Source of the DNA: Acidobacteriota bacterium
GTDB lineage: Bacteria > Acidobacteriota > Thermoanaerobaculia > Multivoradales > JBCCEF01
Length of the DNA stretch: 64,000 nt
Reading direction: 5' to 3'
Assembly: GCA_039028635.1 (NCBI GenBank)
Contig: JBCCHV010000027.1
Location: forward strand, 1-64,000
Under the pieces are notes generated by a model. It did no database searches and was not told the origin of the DNA. It was given only the letters and a program-made list of their open reading frames with translations. The translations under genes were made by a program, and so were the position numbers. Position 1 is the stretch's first letter, and the number at the start of each line of letters is the position of its first letter. Positions 18,933 through 28,253 of this stretch are shown piece after piece.

Positions 18933-21203
18933 GTGGGATCTCTGTCGCAGCTCTATCTCCCCGGGGCGGTTTCCCTCTGGTGCGCCCTGGCCTTCGCCGT
19001 CACCACCCTTTGGGGCTATTCGCTGGTCCTGCGAGGAGACGAGACTGCTCGCCCCTTCGCGCGCCGCTCCTATGGCCTCTTCGCCCTCGCCACGGTCCTG
19101 ACGTCGGCGATCCTCTTCCTCGCCCTCTGGCGCCGCGACTTCCGCATCGAGTACGTCTTCCAGCACTCCGGCCTCGACCTCGCCGGCCACTTCCAGATCG
19201 CCGCCTTCTGGGCCGGTCAGAAGGGCAGCTTCCTGATCTGGCTGCTGTGGGGTGCTCTGCTCGGTGTTCTCCTCTGGCGCACCACCGGCCGCGATCTCGA
19301 GGCGCCGGTGATGGGCGTCTACACCCTCACCCAGCTCGGCCTGCTGTTCATCCTGGTGCGGGAGAACCCCTTCGTCATGCTGGCCGAGACGCCGATCGAC
19401 GGCAAAGGCCTGAACCCCCTGCTGCAGGACGACTGGATGGTGATCCACCCGCCGGTGATGTTCATCGGCTACTCGCTGACGGCGATCCCCTTCTCGTTCG
19501 CTGTCGCCTCCCTCTGGCGCCGTAACTATCGCGACTGGGCGGCGCGCGCCTTCCCCTGGGCCCTCGCCGGCTTCCTGATTCTCGGCGCCGCGATCCTGAT
19601 GGGCGGGTACTGGGCCTACAAGACCCTCGGCTGGGGCGGCTATTGGGGCTGGGATCCGGTCGAGAACGCCTCACTGATTCCCTGGTTGCTGCTCGTCGTG
19701 CTGATCCACGGCTTCTACATGGAACGCACCCGGAAGCGCTACCGGCGAGCCAACTACATCCTGTCCGTCCTCTCCTACCTGGCGGTGCTCTACGGCACCT
19801 TCCTGACCCGTTCCGGCGTGCTGGCGGACTTTTCCGTCCACAGCTTCGTCGACCTCGGCATCTCGCGCTGGCTGGTCGCCCTGATGGTTTTCTTCATCGT
19901 GCTTCCAACCTGGCTGATCGCCACCCGCCTGGGCCAGGTTCCGACCCAGACCAATGAAGACTCTCTCCTCACCCGCGGGTTCTTCTTGGTCTTCTCGACC
20001 ATCACCGTCCTGGCATCGGCGGTGGTCATCGCCGTCGGCACCTCGGCGCCTCTGCTCACCGGCTTCATGGAGAACCCGGGACAGGTGGGGCCGGAGTTCT
20101 ACAACCAGGTCAACCAGCCGATCGCCCTGCTGACCGCCTTCCTGCTCAGCGTGGTGCCTTACCTCACCTGGCGCGAGCGCCCGCCGCGGGAAATCCTGAA
20201 ACGCCTGATCGTGCCCTCCCTGGTGGGCGTCGCCGCCTGCCTCTTCTCGCTCTACCTGGGCGCTTACGGCAAGCTCCACATTCTGCTGATCTTCCTGGCA
20301 ACGGTCGCCCTGGTGACCAATTTCGAGAAGACCATGGCGCGGGCCCGCGTCGGCGGGGTCACCGCCGCCGGCGGCTATCTGGCCCACGTCGGCGTCGGCA
20401 TCATCCTGATCGGATTCCTGGCGTCGTCGGCCTATGATCGCCAGGTCAAGGTCACCCTGGCCCAGAACCAGCCGCAGACCCTCGACAACGGCACCACCCT
20501 GACCTTCACCCGAACCATGCCGCGCACCGCCACCGAGCGCGAGCGGCTGGAGATCAAGGTCGAGCGGCCCAACGGCTCCGAGTACTACGCCTACCCCAAG
20601 ATGTTCATCAACGACCGCACCCGTCAGCTGATGGTCAATCCCCACATTCGCAAGCTGTGGAACATGGACCTCTACATTTCGCCCATCGAGTACGATCCCG
20701 GACGCCCCGCCGGAGCGCCGGAGCGGCTGCAGCTCGCCCAGGGCCAGCAGCTCGAGGTCGGCGACCTGCGGGTCCAGTTCCTGGGTTTCGATCTGTCAGC
20801 CGGCGGCAATGCGATGGCGCAGATGGCCAGCGATCAGCCGATCACCGTCGGCGCCACCCTCGAGGTGGTTCACCAGGGGCAGACGACGGCCCTGACGCCG
20901 CGCTACACCTTCGACCAGCGCGGCGCGGCCGAAGCTCCGCCGCTGTCCCTCCCGGGCGGTGGAGCCCTGCGGGTCGGCGGCATCAACGCAACCGACGGTG
21001 CCGTCATCCTGGAAGTCATCGGCGCCGCCGGCATGGCGGTCACCGCCGAGCCGCCGCGGCTGGCCCTCGATCTCACCGAGAAACCGTTGATCCAGCTCGT
21101 CTGGTTCGGGCTCTACGTGATCCTGTTCGGCGGCGTGCTGGCGATGGTGCGCCGCTTTCGGCAGGCCCGTCTGAGCGAGCAGCTCGCTGACGGCGCTGCC
21201 TGA
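18933..21203 (+). CDS. ccmF: Heme lyase component CcmF
   Basis: Large inner-membrane protein that, with CcmH/I, attaches heme to apocytochrome c. 756 residues, longer than the roughly 650 of the E. coli protein; the excess appears to lie in the C-terminal periplasmic domain (about 510-720). The tryptophan-rich motif W-G-G-Y-W-G-W-D-P-V-E-N starts near 234. About 15 membrane helices are visible, the last at about 717-738. The start is GTG with GGGAG 9 bases upstream. ccmG and ccmH do not follow here; the next gene is convergent, so they must lie elsewhere or be replaced. Confidence 0.94.
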   Translation: MGSLSQLYLPGAVSLWCALAFAVTTLWGYSLVLRGDETARPFARRSYGLFALATVLTSAILFLALWRRDFRIEYVFQHSGLDLAGHFQIAAFWAGQKGSFLIWLLWGALLGVLLWRTTGRDLEAPVMGVYTLTQLGLLFILVRENPFVMLAETPIDGKGLNPLLQDDWMVIHPPVMFIGYSLTAIPFSFAVASLWRRNYRDWAARAFPWALAGFLILGAAILMGGYWAYKTLGWGGYWGWDPVENASLIPWLLLVVLIHGFYMERTRKRYRRANYILSVLSYLAVLYGTFLTRSGVLADFSVHSFVDLGISRWLVALMVFFIVLPTWLIATRLGQVPTQTNEDSLLTRGFFLVFSTITVLASAVVIAVGTSAPLLTGFMENPGQVGPEFYNQVNQPIALLTAFLLSVVPYLTWRERPPREILKRLIVPSLVGVAACLFSLYLGAYGKLHILLIFLATVALVTNFEKTMARARVGGVTAAGGYLAHVGVGIILIGFLASSAYDRQVKVTLAQNQPQTLDNGTTLTFTRTMPRTATERERLEIKVERPNGSEYYAYPKMFINDRTRQLMVNPHIRKLWNMDLYISPIEYDPGRPAGAPERLQLAQGQQLEVGDLRVQFLGFDLSAGGNAMAQMASDQPITVGATLEVVHQGQTTALTPRYTFDQRGAAEAPPLSLPGGGALRVGGINATDGAVILEVIGAAGMAVTAEPPRLALDLTEKPLIQLVWFGLYVILFGGVLAMVRRFRQARLSEQLADGAA

Positions 21204-21260
21204 GGACACGGACGGCCGCCGCCGCTGTCGGCAGCGCCTCCGGCCGACGCGAGATCGCGC

Positions 21261-22004
21261 TTACATTCCGAAGGCCAGCCGCTCGGCGAGCATGCCCGGC
21301 AGGCCGGCGCTCAGGATGCGCTTCTGGGCCTTATCGATGGGGTAGGCGACGCGATACCAGCGCACCACTCGGCGACTGCTGTCGTAGGTCATGTAGGAGG
21401 CTCGCGGATCGCGGTCTCGCGGCTGGCCGATGGACCCGGGATTGATCAGGTAGCGCGCCTCCGGATGGAGCGCGATCCGTCCCGTCTTGCCACGCAGGGC
21501 CTCGACCCTCACATGCCCCCCGCGCACCCAGAACATCGAGGTCACGTGGGTATGACCGAAGAAGGTCAAGGGCGAGTCGAAGGCCGAGAAGATCTCGAAG
21601 GCGTCGAAGTCGGACAGCACATAGGTATCTTCGTCGAGCGGTGAGCCATGACAGATGGCGACATCCTCCGCCACCCGGATCGGACCCTCCGGCAGCTCGT
21701 AGACGTAGCGCCGGTTCTTGGCCGTCAACCGTTCCGCCGTCCAGCGAGCGGCTTCGAGGGCGGCATGGTTGAAGTTCTCGCCCTCCTGGATTCCAGCGAC
21801 CACCTTGTCGTGATTACCGCGGATGGCGTAGACCTTCGGCGACAGACCGAGGAGGCCCTCGACCACCTGGTTCGGCGCCGCGCCGTAGCCGACCACGTCG
21901 CCCAGCATCAGGACGGCGTCGAAGCGCTTGCGGCGGGCATGGATCAGCACAGCTCGCAGTGCCTCCCAGTTGCCGTGCATGTCCGACAGGATCAAGTACT
22001 TCAT
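21261..22004 (-). CDS. Calcineurin-like metallophosphoesterase
   Basis: A 247-residue cytoplasmic phosphoesterase of the YfcE/MJ0936-like type with unknown substrate. All dimetal motifs are present: D8-x-H10 (S-D-M-H-G-N), G-D-V-V-G-Y-G (36-42), G-N-H-D (about 64-67), C-H-G-S-P (about 117) and G-H-T-H (about 150). It is the last gene of the long accBC-containing operon and overlaps aroK by 4 bases. Confidence 0.9.
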   Translation of the reverse strand: MKYLILSDMHGNWEALRAVLIHARRKRFDAVLMLGDVVGYGAAPNQVVEGLLGLSPKVYAIRGNHDKVVAGIQEGENFNHAALEAARWTAERLTAKNRRYVYELPEGPIRVAEDVAICHGSPLDEDTYVLSDFDAFEIFSAFDSPLTFFGHTHVTSMFWVRGGHVRVEALRGKTGRIALHPEARYLINPGSIGQPRDRDPRASYMTYDSSRRVVRWYRVAYPIDKAQKRILSAGLPGMLAERLAFGM

Positions 22005-22519
22005 CGTCCTCCCACCACCAGCTCTTCGAGCCCCAAAGCCACCCGGGCGGCCACCTCGCTCGGTTCCTCCCGCGGGCCCATCTCAATCACCAGGTCACAC
22101 TGTCCGTAGAACGGCAGACGGGCCTCGTAGAGAGCGCGCGCCTGCGCCGCATCCCGAAACAGCGGCCGGACACCCCGAGCGCGGCGTTCGAGACGCTCGA
22201 TCAGGGTAGCGAAATCAGCCCGCAACCATACCACCCGGCCGAGCTCCCGCAGACGGTCGGCGATCCCCGGCTGCACCACCGTCCCACCGCCCGTCGCCAG
22301 CACCAGCCGAGGGGACTGACACTGACCCTCGAGCTCCTCTCGCTCGCGGCGCCGAAAGCCGGCCTCGCCCTCACGAGCGAAGATCTCGGCGACCCGCCTA
22401 CCGGCGGTGCGCTCGATCTCCTGGTCGAGGTCGCGGAACGGCAACTGGAGGCGACGCCCCAGCATCCGGCCCACGGAGGTCTTGCCGGCCCCCATGAAGC
22501 CGGTCAGAAAGACTCGCAT
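22001..22519 (-). CDS. aroK: Shikimate kinase
   Basis: Phosphorylates shikimate with ATP in aromatic amino acid synthesis. 172 residues, standard size. The P-loop is G-F-M-G-A-G-K-T (7-14), the shikimate-binding Asp is in D-L-D-Q-E-I-E (about 31-37), and the G-G-G-T substrate loop (about 77-80) and the lid R in R-P-L-F-R follow. It is embedded in the operon between the MetS-like peptide (15-base gap) and the phosphoesterase (ATGA overlap). Confidence 0.95.
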   Translation of the reverse strand: MRVFLTGFMGAGKTSVGRMLGRRLQLPFRDLDQEIERTAGRRVAEIFAREGEAGFRRREREELEGQCQSPRLVLATGGGTVVQPGIADRLRELGRVVWLRADFATLIERLERRARGVRPLFRDAAQARALYEARLPFYGQCDLVIEMGPREEPSEVAARVALGLEELVVGGR

Positions 22520-22534
22520 GCGATCACCCGGCGA

Positions 22535-22657
22535 TCAACGCCCGGAGCGTTCCTCCTTCCTCCCCTCACTACGCAAAGCGCGAAAGAGAAGCGTCAGGAA
22601 TCCACCCCAAACGCAGCCACAGAGAATCACCATCCACAAGATCGCGGTTCCGTCCAT
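22535..22657 (-). CDS. MetS-like small subunit of NSS transporter
   Basis: A 40-residue peptide: one hydrophobic helix (about 5-26) followed by a basic tail (R-S-E-G-R-K-E-E-R). Its ATG shares one base with the stop codon of the NSS transporter (TGATG), so translation is coupled. This matches the MetS-type small subunits known beside bacterial NSS amino-acid transporters. Sequence alone is weak; context carries the call. Confidence 0.6.
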   Translation of the reverse strand: MDGTAILWMVILCGCVWGGFLTLLFRALRSEGRKEERSGR

Positions 22658-24087
22658 CAGCCTCCCTCCCCGGCGCGGGACAACCAGCGCTCCATCGCCA
22701 CCAGCGCCAGCAGCGCAACGCCCCACTGCAGAATGATGGTCCCGACGCTGAACGATCCGAAGGGGTCGAGCCAGTCACCGCCGGAGGCCTGATAGAGCCA
22801 CCACAGCATCAAAATCAGCGCCTCGAGGGGCACCAGCACGCCGACCACGAAGGTCCACCATCGCCCCACCGGCAGGTCCGACCCCGGGCCATTGACCACC
22901 TCCCGACGCAGCTTCTCGAGCCCATAGCTGCGCGCCCCGAGGGCGAAGAAGAGGCCCGAAAGCATGAGGCCGAGGCCCCACACCCAATCCTGATTCTGGA
23001 ATACCTGCATCGAGAGAGCCGACGGCATTCCGAACAGCACGCCGGCGCCCCCGACCCAGAGCAAGGCGCGGCGCCGACGGAAACCGAAGTCCATCAGAAC
23101 CCGCGTCGCCAGCTCGAGCATCGACACCAGGCTGGTGAGGGCGGCGAAGGAGAGGGCGAGGAAGAACAGCACCATGAAGACGCTGCCGCCGGGCATGGCC
23201 GCGAAGAGCTGGGGCATCCACTCGAAGGTCAGCCCCTCGTTGCCGGCGCCGACGATCTCGTCGCGCGCCCCGGGGTTGATCGCGAAGACGGTGCACAGCA
23301 CCATGATGCCGGCCAGCAGCGACATCGAGTTGTTGCCGAAGCCGATGAGGGCGGCGTTCAGGGGAACGTCTTCGCGCACCTTCATGTAGATGGCGTAGGT
23401 CAGGATCAGCCCCCAACCGGCCCCCGTGTCCCAAGCGTTCTGGGTCAGCGCCTCGAGCCAGACCTGGGGTCGACCGAGGGCCGCCCAGTTGGGGGTGAAG
23501 AGGAACTCCAGGCCTCGTTCCGCTCCCGGCAGGGTGATCGCACGGCCGGCCAGGATCACCACCAGGACGACCAGCAAGGGAATCAACACCTTGGCGACCC
23601 GCTCGATGCCGCGAACCCCGAACCAAACCACCACCAGAGCGGCGCCGAGGGCCAACACCTGGGTCCCGACGGCGGCCCAGGAGGCGGAGAACTCGTCCCA
23701 CAGCGCCCCGGGTTCGCGCCGCTGCAGCTCACCGGTCAAGGAAGCGGCCAGGAAGCGCAGGCACCAGCCGGCCACCACCGCGTAATAGAACATGATGCCG
23801 GTGGCGCAGAGCGCCACCCATCCACCCATCCAGGAGCGGCCTCGACCGGCGAGGCGCCGGAAGGCACCGACGGTGCCGAGGCGCGACTGCTTGCCGAAGG
23901 AGAACTCGACGATCATCAGCGGAATCGACCACAACAGCAGAAAGACGAACCAGGCGACCAGGAAGCTGCCGCCATCGTTCGACGCCACGACCCGCGGAAA
24001 GCGCCAGATGTTGCCGGTGCCGACGGCCATGCCGAGGGTCGCCAGCAGGAGCCCCCAGCGACTGCCGAACTGTTCTTTTGCGCTCAT
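22657..24087 (-). CDS. Sodium-dependent NSS-family amino-acid transporter
   Basis: A 476-residue inner-membrane symporter of the neurotransmitter:sodium symporter family (LeuT fold). The helix 1 signature G-T-G-N-I-W-R-F-P lies at about 23-31, the A-W-D-T-G-A-G-W-G motif of helix 6 at about 220, and 11-12 hydrophobic helices are visible. Substrate is not predictable. It overlaps thiE by 4 bases upstream and the MetS-like peptide by 1 base downstream, so it belongs to the accBC operon. Confidence 0.93.
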   Translation of the reverse strand: MSAKEQFGSRWGLLLATLGMAVGTGNIWRFPRVVASNDGGSFLVAWFVFLLLWSIPLMIVEFSFGKQSRLGTVGAFRRLAGRGRSWMGGWVALCATGIMFYYAVVAGWCLRFLAASLTGELQRREPGALWDEFSASWAAVGTQVLALGAALVVVWFGVRGIERVAKVLIPLLVVLVVILAGRAITLPGAERGLEFLFTPNWAALGRPQVWLEALTQNAWDTGAGWGLILTYAIYMKVREDVPLNAALIGFGNNSMSLLAGIMVLCTVFAINPGARDEIVGAGNEGLTFEWMPQLFAAMPGGSVFMVLFFLALSFAALTSLVSMLELATRVLMDFGFRRRRALLWVGGAGVLFGMPSALSMQVFQNQDWVWGLGLMLSGLFFALGARSYGLEKLRREVVNGPGSDLPVGRWWTFVVGVLVPLEALILMLWWLYQASGGDWLDPFGSFSVGTIILQWGVALLALVAMERWLSRAGEGG

Positions 24088-24752
24088 CGTGCGGTCCCTC
24101 CCTGGACTTCGACGGCGGCCGTTGCGGCGGCCAGCAAGCGCGCTACGGCTCGCGGCCGCGGTGCCTGCGTGACAGCTCCCAAGACCGCTGCCGAGTCGGC
24201 ACCGGCAGCCAGCACCTCGGGCAGTCGGTCGGCGTCGATGCCGCCAATGGCGACCAAGGGCTTGTCGGTGGCGGCGCGCGCCTGCCGCAAGCCGTCGAGG
24301 CCGACCACTGGATCCGGATTCTGCTTGTTGACGGTCGGAAAGATCGGTCCCAGGGCGACGACGTCGACATCCGGGTCGTCGTGGGCTCGTCGCACCTGGT
24401 CGAGATCATGGGTCGATTGGCCGATCCAGCAGTCCGGCCCCACCACTCGACGCACCGCCGCCGGCGGCAGATCGCGCTGGCCGACATGCACCCCGGCCAC
24501 CGGAAAGAGGGCCGCGAGGTCGGCGCGATCGTCGATCCAGAGCGCGACGGAACGGCCTTCGAGGCGCTCCAGGGTGGCCGCTACCAGGTCGTAAAAGCGG
24601 CGATCATCGGGTTCTTTCCAGCGTAGCTGGATCCACTCGAGGCCGGCGTCGGCCAGCTCCTCGACCGCATCCGGTAGCGCCGTCGGCGCCAGCGCCCGAA
24701 CATCGGCGATGCCATAAATCGCCGACGGTTGCGGGCGCCGCCGGGGGATCAC
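24084..24752 (-). CDS. thiE: Thiamine-phosphate synthase
   Basis: Joins HMP pyrophosphate and THZ phosphate into thiamine phosphate. 222 residues, TIM-barrel. Motifs: I-Q-L-R-W-K-E (pyrophosphate-binding strand), [25 protein letters not shown] and A-I-G-G-I near the C-terminus. The GTG start overlaps the accC stop (GTGA); the open frame further upstream is only an out-of-frame reading of accC. The TenI paralogue is the alternative, but the conserved substrate motifs favour ThiE. Confidence 0.87.
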   Translation of the reverse strand: MIPRRRPQPSAIYGIADVRALAPTALPDAVEELADAGLEWIQLRWKEPDDRRFYDLVAATLERLEGRSVALWIDDRADLAALFPVAGVHVGQRDLPPAAVRRVVGPDCWIGQSTHDLDQVRRAHDDPDVDVVALGPIFPTVNKQNPDPVVGLDGLRQARAATDKPLVAIGGIDADRLPEVLAAGADSAAVLGAVTQAPRPRAVARLLAAATAAVEVQGGTAR

Positions 24753-26110
24753 TGGGCCGCCGGATCCGGCGCGTTGGACGCCAGGAATCGCTCCATGAAG
24801 CGGGTCGAGAAATCTCCCTCTTGGAAAGCGGCATCGCGCAGGATCCGTTGATGCAGCGGGATGGTGGTCTTGATCCCTTCGACAACGAAGAAGTCGAGGG
24901 CTCGCGCCATGCGCCGAATCGCCGCCCGGCGATCGTGGTCGTGAACGATCAGCTTGGCGACCAACGAATCGTAGTAAGGCGGGATGACGTAGTCCTCGTA
25001 GCCGTGGGTATCGACTCGCGTTCCCGGCCCGCCGGGCAGGTGGAAGGTCTTCAGCGGCCCCGGCGAGGGAGTGAACTTTTCCGGGTCCTCGGCATTGATG
25101 CGGCACTCGATGGCGTGCCCCCGCGGCTTGCGACCGCTCGGGATGGTCAGCCGATCGCCGGCGGCGACCTCGAGCTGGAGCCGCACCAGGTCGACGCCGC
25201 TCACCATCTCCGTCACCGGGTGCTCGACCTGGATACGAGTGTTCATCTCCATGAAGTAGAAGGAGCCGTCCTGATCGAGCAAGAACTCGATGGTACCGGC
25301 GTTCTCGTAGCCCACCGATTCGGCGAGGGCCACCGCCGCCCGTCCCATGCGCTCCCGCAGAGCTTCGTCCAAGGCCGGCGACGGCGCTTCTTCGATCAAC
25401 TTCTGATGACGCCGCTGGATCGAGCACTCACGCTCGCCGAGATGAATGACGTTACCGTGGGAGTCGCCGAACACCTGAAACTCGATGTGGCGAGGCTCGA
25501 CGAGGTACTTCTCGAGGTAGATGTCGCCGTTGCCGAAGGCCAGCTCCGCCTCTTCGCTAGCGGTGGCGAATTGGCCCCGGATCTCCGACTCCTCCTGGAC
25601 GATGCGCATACCGCGACCGCCACCGCCGGCGCTGGCCTTGAGAATCACCGGGTAACCGACCTCGGCCGCCCGCCGGGCGGCTTCCTCCGGCGACTCGAGC
25701 GGTTCCTTGCTGCCCGGCAACACCGGCACGCCGGCGGCATCGGCCGACTTGCGCGCCTGGGCCTTGTTGCCCATCAAGCGGATGGTCTCCGCCGGCGGCC
25801 CGATCCACTTCAGGCCGCACTCGCCGAGAACTTCCGCAAAGGCGGCGTTCTCCGCCAGAAAGCCGTACCCCGGGTGAATGGCGTCGGCACCGGTGATCTC
25901 GGCCGCCGAGATGATGCGGGAGACGTTCAGGTAGCTGCCCGCCGGCGGCGGCGGGCCGATGCAGACGTCCTCGTCCGCATAGGTGACGTGCAGGCTTTCC
26001 TGATCGGCGGTGGAGTGCACCGCCACGGTCTGGATGCCGAGCTCGCGACATGCCTGGATGATCCGAAGGGCGATCTCCCCTCGGTTGGCGATGAGGATCT
26101 TCTTGAACAT
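24749..26110 (-). CDS. accC: Acetyl-CoA carboxylase, biotin carboxylase subunit
   Basis: ATP-dependent carboxylation of biotin on AccB, the first step of fatty-acid synthesis. 453 residues starting [17 protein letters not shown]-grasp features include the glycine-rich loop [12 protein letters not shown] (about 160-171), [12 protein letters not shown] and [14 protein letters not shown]. The ATG at 26110 gives the family N-terminus; upstream frame is spurious. It is 13 bases after accB. Confidence 0.97.
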   Translation of the reverse strand: MFKKILIANRGEIALRIIQACRELGIQTVAVHSTADQESLHVTYADEDVCIGPPPPAGSYLNVSRIISAAEITGADAIHPGYGFLAENAAFAEVLGECGLKWIGPPAETIRLMGNKAQARKSADAAGVPVLPGSKEPLESPEEAARRAAEVGYPVILKASAGGGGRGMRIVQEESEIRGQFATASEEAELAFGNGDIYLEKYLVEPRHIEFQVFGDSHGNVIHLGERECSIQRRHQKLIEEAPSPALDEALRERMGRAAVALAESVGYENAGTIEFLLDQDGSFYFMEMNTRIQVEHPVTEMVSGVDLVRLQLEVAAGDRLTIPSGRKPRGHAIECRINAEDPEKFTPSPGPLKTFHLPGGPGTRVDTHGYEDYVIPPYYDSLVAKLIVHDHDRRAAIRRMARALDFFVVEGIKTTIPLHQRILRDAAFQEGDFSTRFMERFLASNAPDPAAQ

Positions 26111-26123
26111 CTGGCGCCGCCGA

Positions 26124-26603
26124 CTAGTCCGCCTGCAGGACGAAAAGGGGCTCGCCGTACTCCACCGCCTGGCCATTCTTGGGCAGGATCTGCTTCACCA
26201 CACCGGCGGCGTCGGCTTCGATCTCGTTCATGATCTTCATCGCCTCGACGATGCAGAGAACCTGCCCCTGGCGCACCCGATCGCCGACCGCGACAAAGGC
26301 ATCGGCATCCGGAGAGGGTGAGCTGTAGAAGGTACCGACGATCGGCGAGGTCACCGTGTGGCCTCCCTCGTCGACGGCCTCGGCCGGCTCTTCCTCGACC
26401 ACCACCGGCGCGGCAACCGCCGTCGGCGCCGGCGCAGCCACCACCTCCACCGCCGGGGCCGCCGCTGGCGCCAAAGCGACCGGCGCGCTTTTGCCATCGA
26501 CCTTCAGGCGAAAGCCGGAGCGCTCGATCTCGAGCCCACTCAGCTCTCGCTTCCCCACCAATTCGATCAACTCCTTGATCTGCTCGAAGGTCAGCACATC
26601 CAT
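26124..26603 (-). CDS. accB: Biotin carboxyl carrier protein of acetyl-CoA carboxylase
   Basis: Carries biotin between AccC and carboxyltransferase. 159 residues: an N-terminal helical domain, an Ala/Pro/Val-rich flexible linker (about 40-80), and the biotinyl domain with E-A-M-K-I-M-N (biotinylated K123). AAGGGG lies 5 bases before the ATG. Forms the usual accB-accC pair. Confidence 0.97.
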   Translation of the reverse strand: MDVLTFEQIKELIELVGKRELSGLEIERSGFRLKVDGKSAPVALAPAAAPAVEVVAAPAPTAVAAPVVVEEEPAEAVDEGGHTVTSPIVGTFYSSPSPDADAFVAVGDRVRQGQVLCIVEAMKIMNEIEADAAGVVKQILPKNGQAVEYGEPLFVLQAD

Positions 26604-26646
26604 ACCCCTTTGAATCGCTTGGGCCGGCGCTGGTCGCCTGGCCGAC

Positions 26647-27006
26647 TTACAGGTAGAGGTCCTTTTCCAGCAGGAGACTGGCGCGCCGCAGCTCGAAGCG
26701 GGCGCGGCCGTAGTTTCCGCGAGGGCCGAGGACGAGGAGGAGGTAGTAGCCCGGGGTCACCGCGCTCACGATGAGGGTCATGCGGTCGGTGGCAATGGAG
26801 AACTGACGCACATCCCCGACCTCGAGGTCCCGATGGTGGTCGGAGATCGTCCGTGCCTGAGTCACCAACTCCGCCGCCAGCAGCTCGAGATCGAGGTTCT
26901 CGTCGGCACTCACGGATTCGACGGCGATGCCGTCCTTGTCGATCAGCGACAGTGCGATGGCGCCGTCGATGCGATTGCTGATCTGGCTCAGCTTCTCAAG
27001 AAACAT
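26647..27006 (-). CDS. Roadblock/LC7-domain protein
   Basis: A 119-residue single-domain protein. The pattern [19 protein letters not shown] (about 13-31) and L-V-T-Q-A-R-T-I (about 47-54) is typical of the Roadblock/LC7 (MglB-like) fold. Such proteins modulate small Ras-like GTPases, but none is encoded beside it. It overlaps the preceding TPR gene by 11 bases and precedes accB by 43 bases. Confidence 0.72.
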   Translation of the reverse strand: MFLEKLSQISNRIDGAIALSLIDKDGIAVESVSADENLDLELLAAELVTQARTISDHHRDLEVGDVRQFSIATDRMTLIVSAVTPGYYLLLVLGPRGNYGRARFELRRASLLLEKDLYL

Positions 27007-27967
27007 GACGCTTGCTCCGCCGCCGAATTCGGTCCAAGTAGGCTTTCAGAAGGCTGACCCGGGGCGGATCTTCGGAATCTTCCGTCCCCACCAGGAAGTC
27101 GGTTGCCTGCAGCGGCGGATCGCCCAGGGCCTCGACACGATCGAGCCCTTCCCGCGCCCGCGGGCTCTCGGGCTCCTGGCGCAGCACTTCCTCGAAGATC
27201 TCGCCGGCTTCGCGATGGTGCCCCTGCTCGAGGTAGAGGCTGCCCAGGGTCGCGGTCGCCGCCGGATCGGTTTCCGGCGGCGACTCCGCCACGGGATCGC
27301 CGCCGTGGACCGCAACGGCCGCCATCTCGGGCGGTGCCGAGTCCGCTTCCGGCACTTGCGAGAAAGCGGCCGCAGGGGCGGGAGGTGGCGGCTCCTCGTA
27401 GTACTCCTTGGGGACTGGAAACAGCCCTCCTTCGTCGAGGGAGCGCAGATATCGGCGGCGATCGGGGTCGGCGAAGATCTCCCCGAAGGGAGAGGGTTCA
27501 CTCGCTGCCCGCGGAACAGGATCCGGCTCGGGGACCGCCGCCGCCTGCTCGAGCAGGGCGTGAATCCGGCCCTCGAGATCGGGAATTTCCGGATCGCCGC
27601 TGTTGAGCTGGCGATAGTGGGCCAGACGATCGGCGGCGCCTTCGGCGTCGTCGCACCGCAGGCGAGCCTCGATCAAAAGCTTGTTGGCGACCAGGTGGGT
27701 GGGATCCTTGGCGACGATTTCCTCGAAGGTGGTGGTCGCTTGCACCGGTTCCCCGAGATCGAGGAAGTTGCGCCCCATGGCGACTTGGGCCGAGAGGTGG
27801 TTGGGGTGTTGCTCGAGACCTTCGCGCAGCACCGCCAGCGCCTCGTGGGTGCGGCCGACGCGGCGATACTCTTCCGCGAGCTGCAGGAAGATGCGCGAAG
27901 AGCGGTCGGCTTCCCAGCGTTCTCGCAGCTCCGCGAGGCGCCCCTGCGCGGGATCGTTGTCAGCCAT
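26996..27967 (-). CDS. TPR-repeat protein
   Basis: A 323-residue soluble protein with TPR repeats at both ends (about 10-145 and 235-290) separated by a Pro/Ala/Glu-rich linker (about 150-230; P-P-P-P-A-P-A-A-A). There is no signal peptide. A TATAAT hexamer lies 85 bases upstream (28057-28052, minus strand) but without a convincing -35. It heads the long operon to 21261 and is translated in overlap with the Roadblock protein, suggesting a physical partnership (inference). Confidence 0.8.
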   Translation of the reverse strand: MADNDPAQGRLAELRERWEADRSSRIFLQLAEEYRRVGRTHEALAVLREGLEQHPNHLSAQVAMGRNFLDLGEPVQATTTFEEIVAKDPTHLVANKLLIEARLRCDDAEGAADRLAHYRQLNSGDPEIPDLEGRIHALLEQAAAVPEPDPVPRAASEPSPFGEIFADPDRRRYLRSLDEGGLFPVPKEYYEEPPPPAPAAAFSQVPEADSAPPEMAAVAVHGGDPVAESPPETDPAATATLGSLYLEQGHHREAGEIFEEVLRQEPESPRAREGLDRVEALGDPPLQATDFLVGTEDSEDPPRVSLLKAYLDRIRRRSKRHVS

Positions 27968-28202
27968 GGAAGTCCCCTCGAAGACCGACGAAGGCCGGCC
28001 CTGCCGAATCCGTTTTCGCGTTCACCCAGGCGCTCCTCTGCCCGTCGAGCAATTATAGCCGCCGACCTTGAACAGGGAGCTCGGTTGATTGTAACGCCTT
28101 CTCCGCCAAGGAGAAAGCGGCTTGCTCGGGGACCAGCTCAGGGTCCGCGCCACAGCAGCCGATGGAAGGCTGGAGGAAGATCGTCGCCGAGCCCCAGCCA
28201 GC

Positions 28203-28230
28203 AAAAAGGGCGTGCCCGTCGGCACGCCCT
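28203..28230 (-). terminator. Rho-independent terminator of the pil/lipoprotein operon
   Basis: On the minus strand AGGGCGTGCC pairs with GGCACGCCCT (10-bp perfect stem, 4-base loop) and runs into TTTTT. It begins 24 bases after the stop of the PKD lipoprotein gene. The clearest intrinsic terminator in the window. Confidence 0.9.
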
Positions 28231-28253
28231 GAGAGCCTTCCGAGGCTTGCGCC

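Noticed and set aside
24753-25427. Extended N-terminus of the thiE frame
   Set aside because: It is the accC sequence read in another frame; thiE similarity starts at the GTG at 24752.
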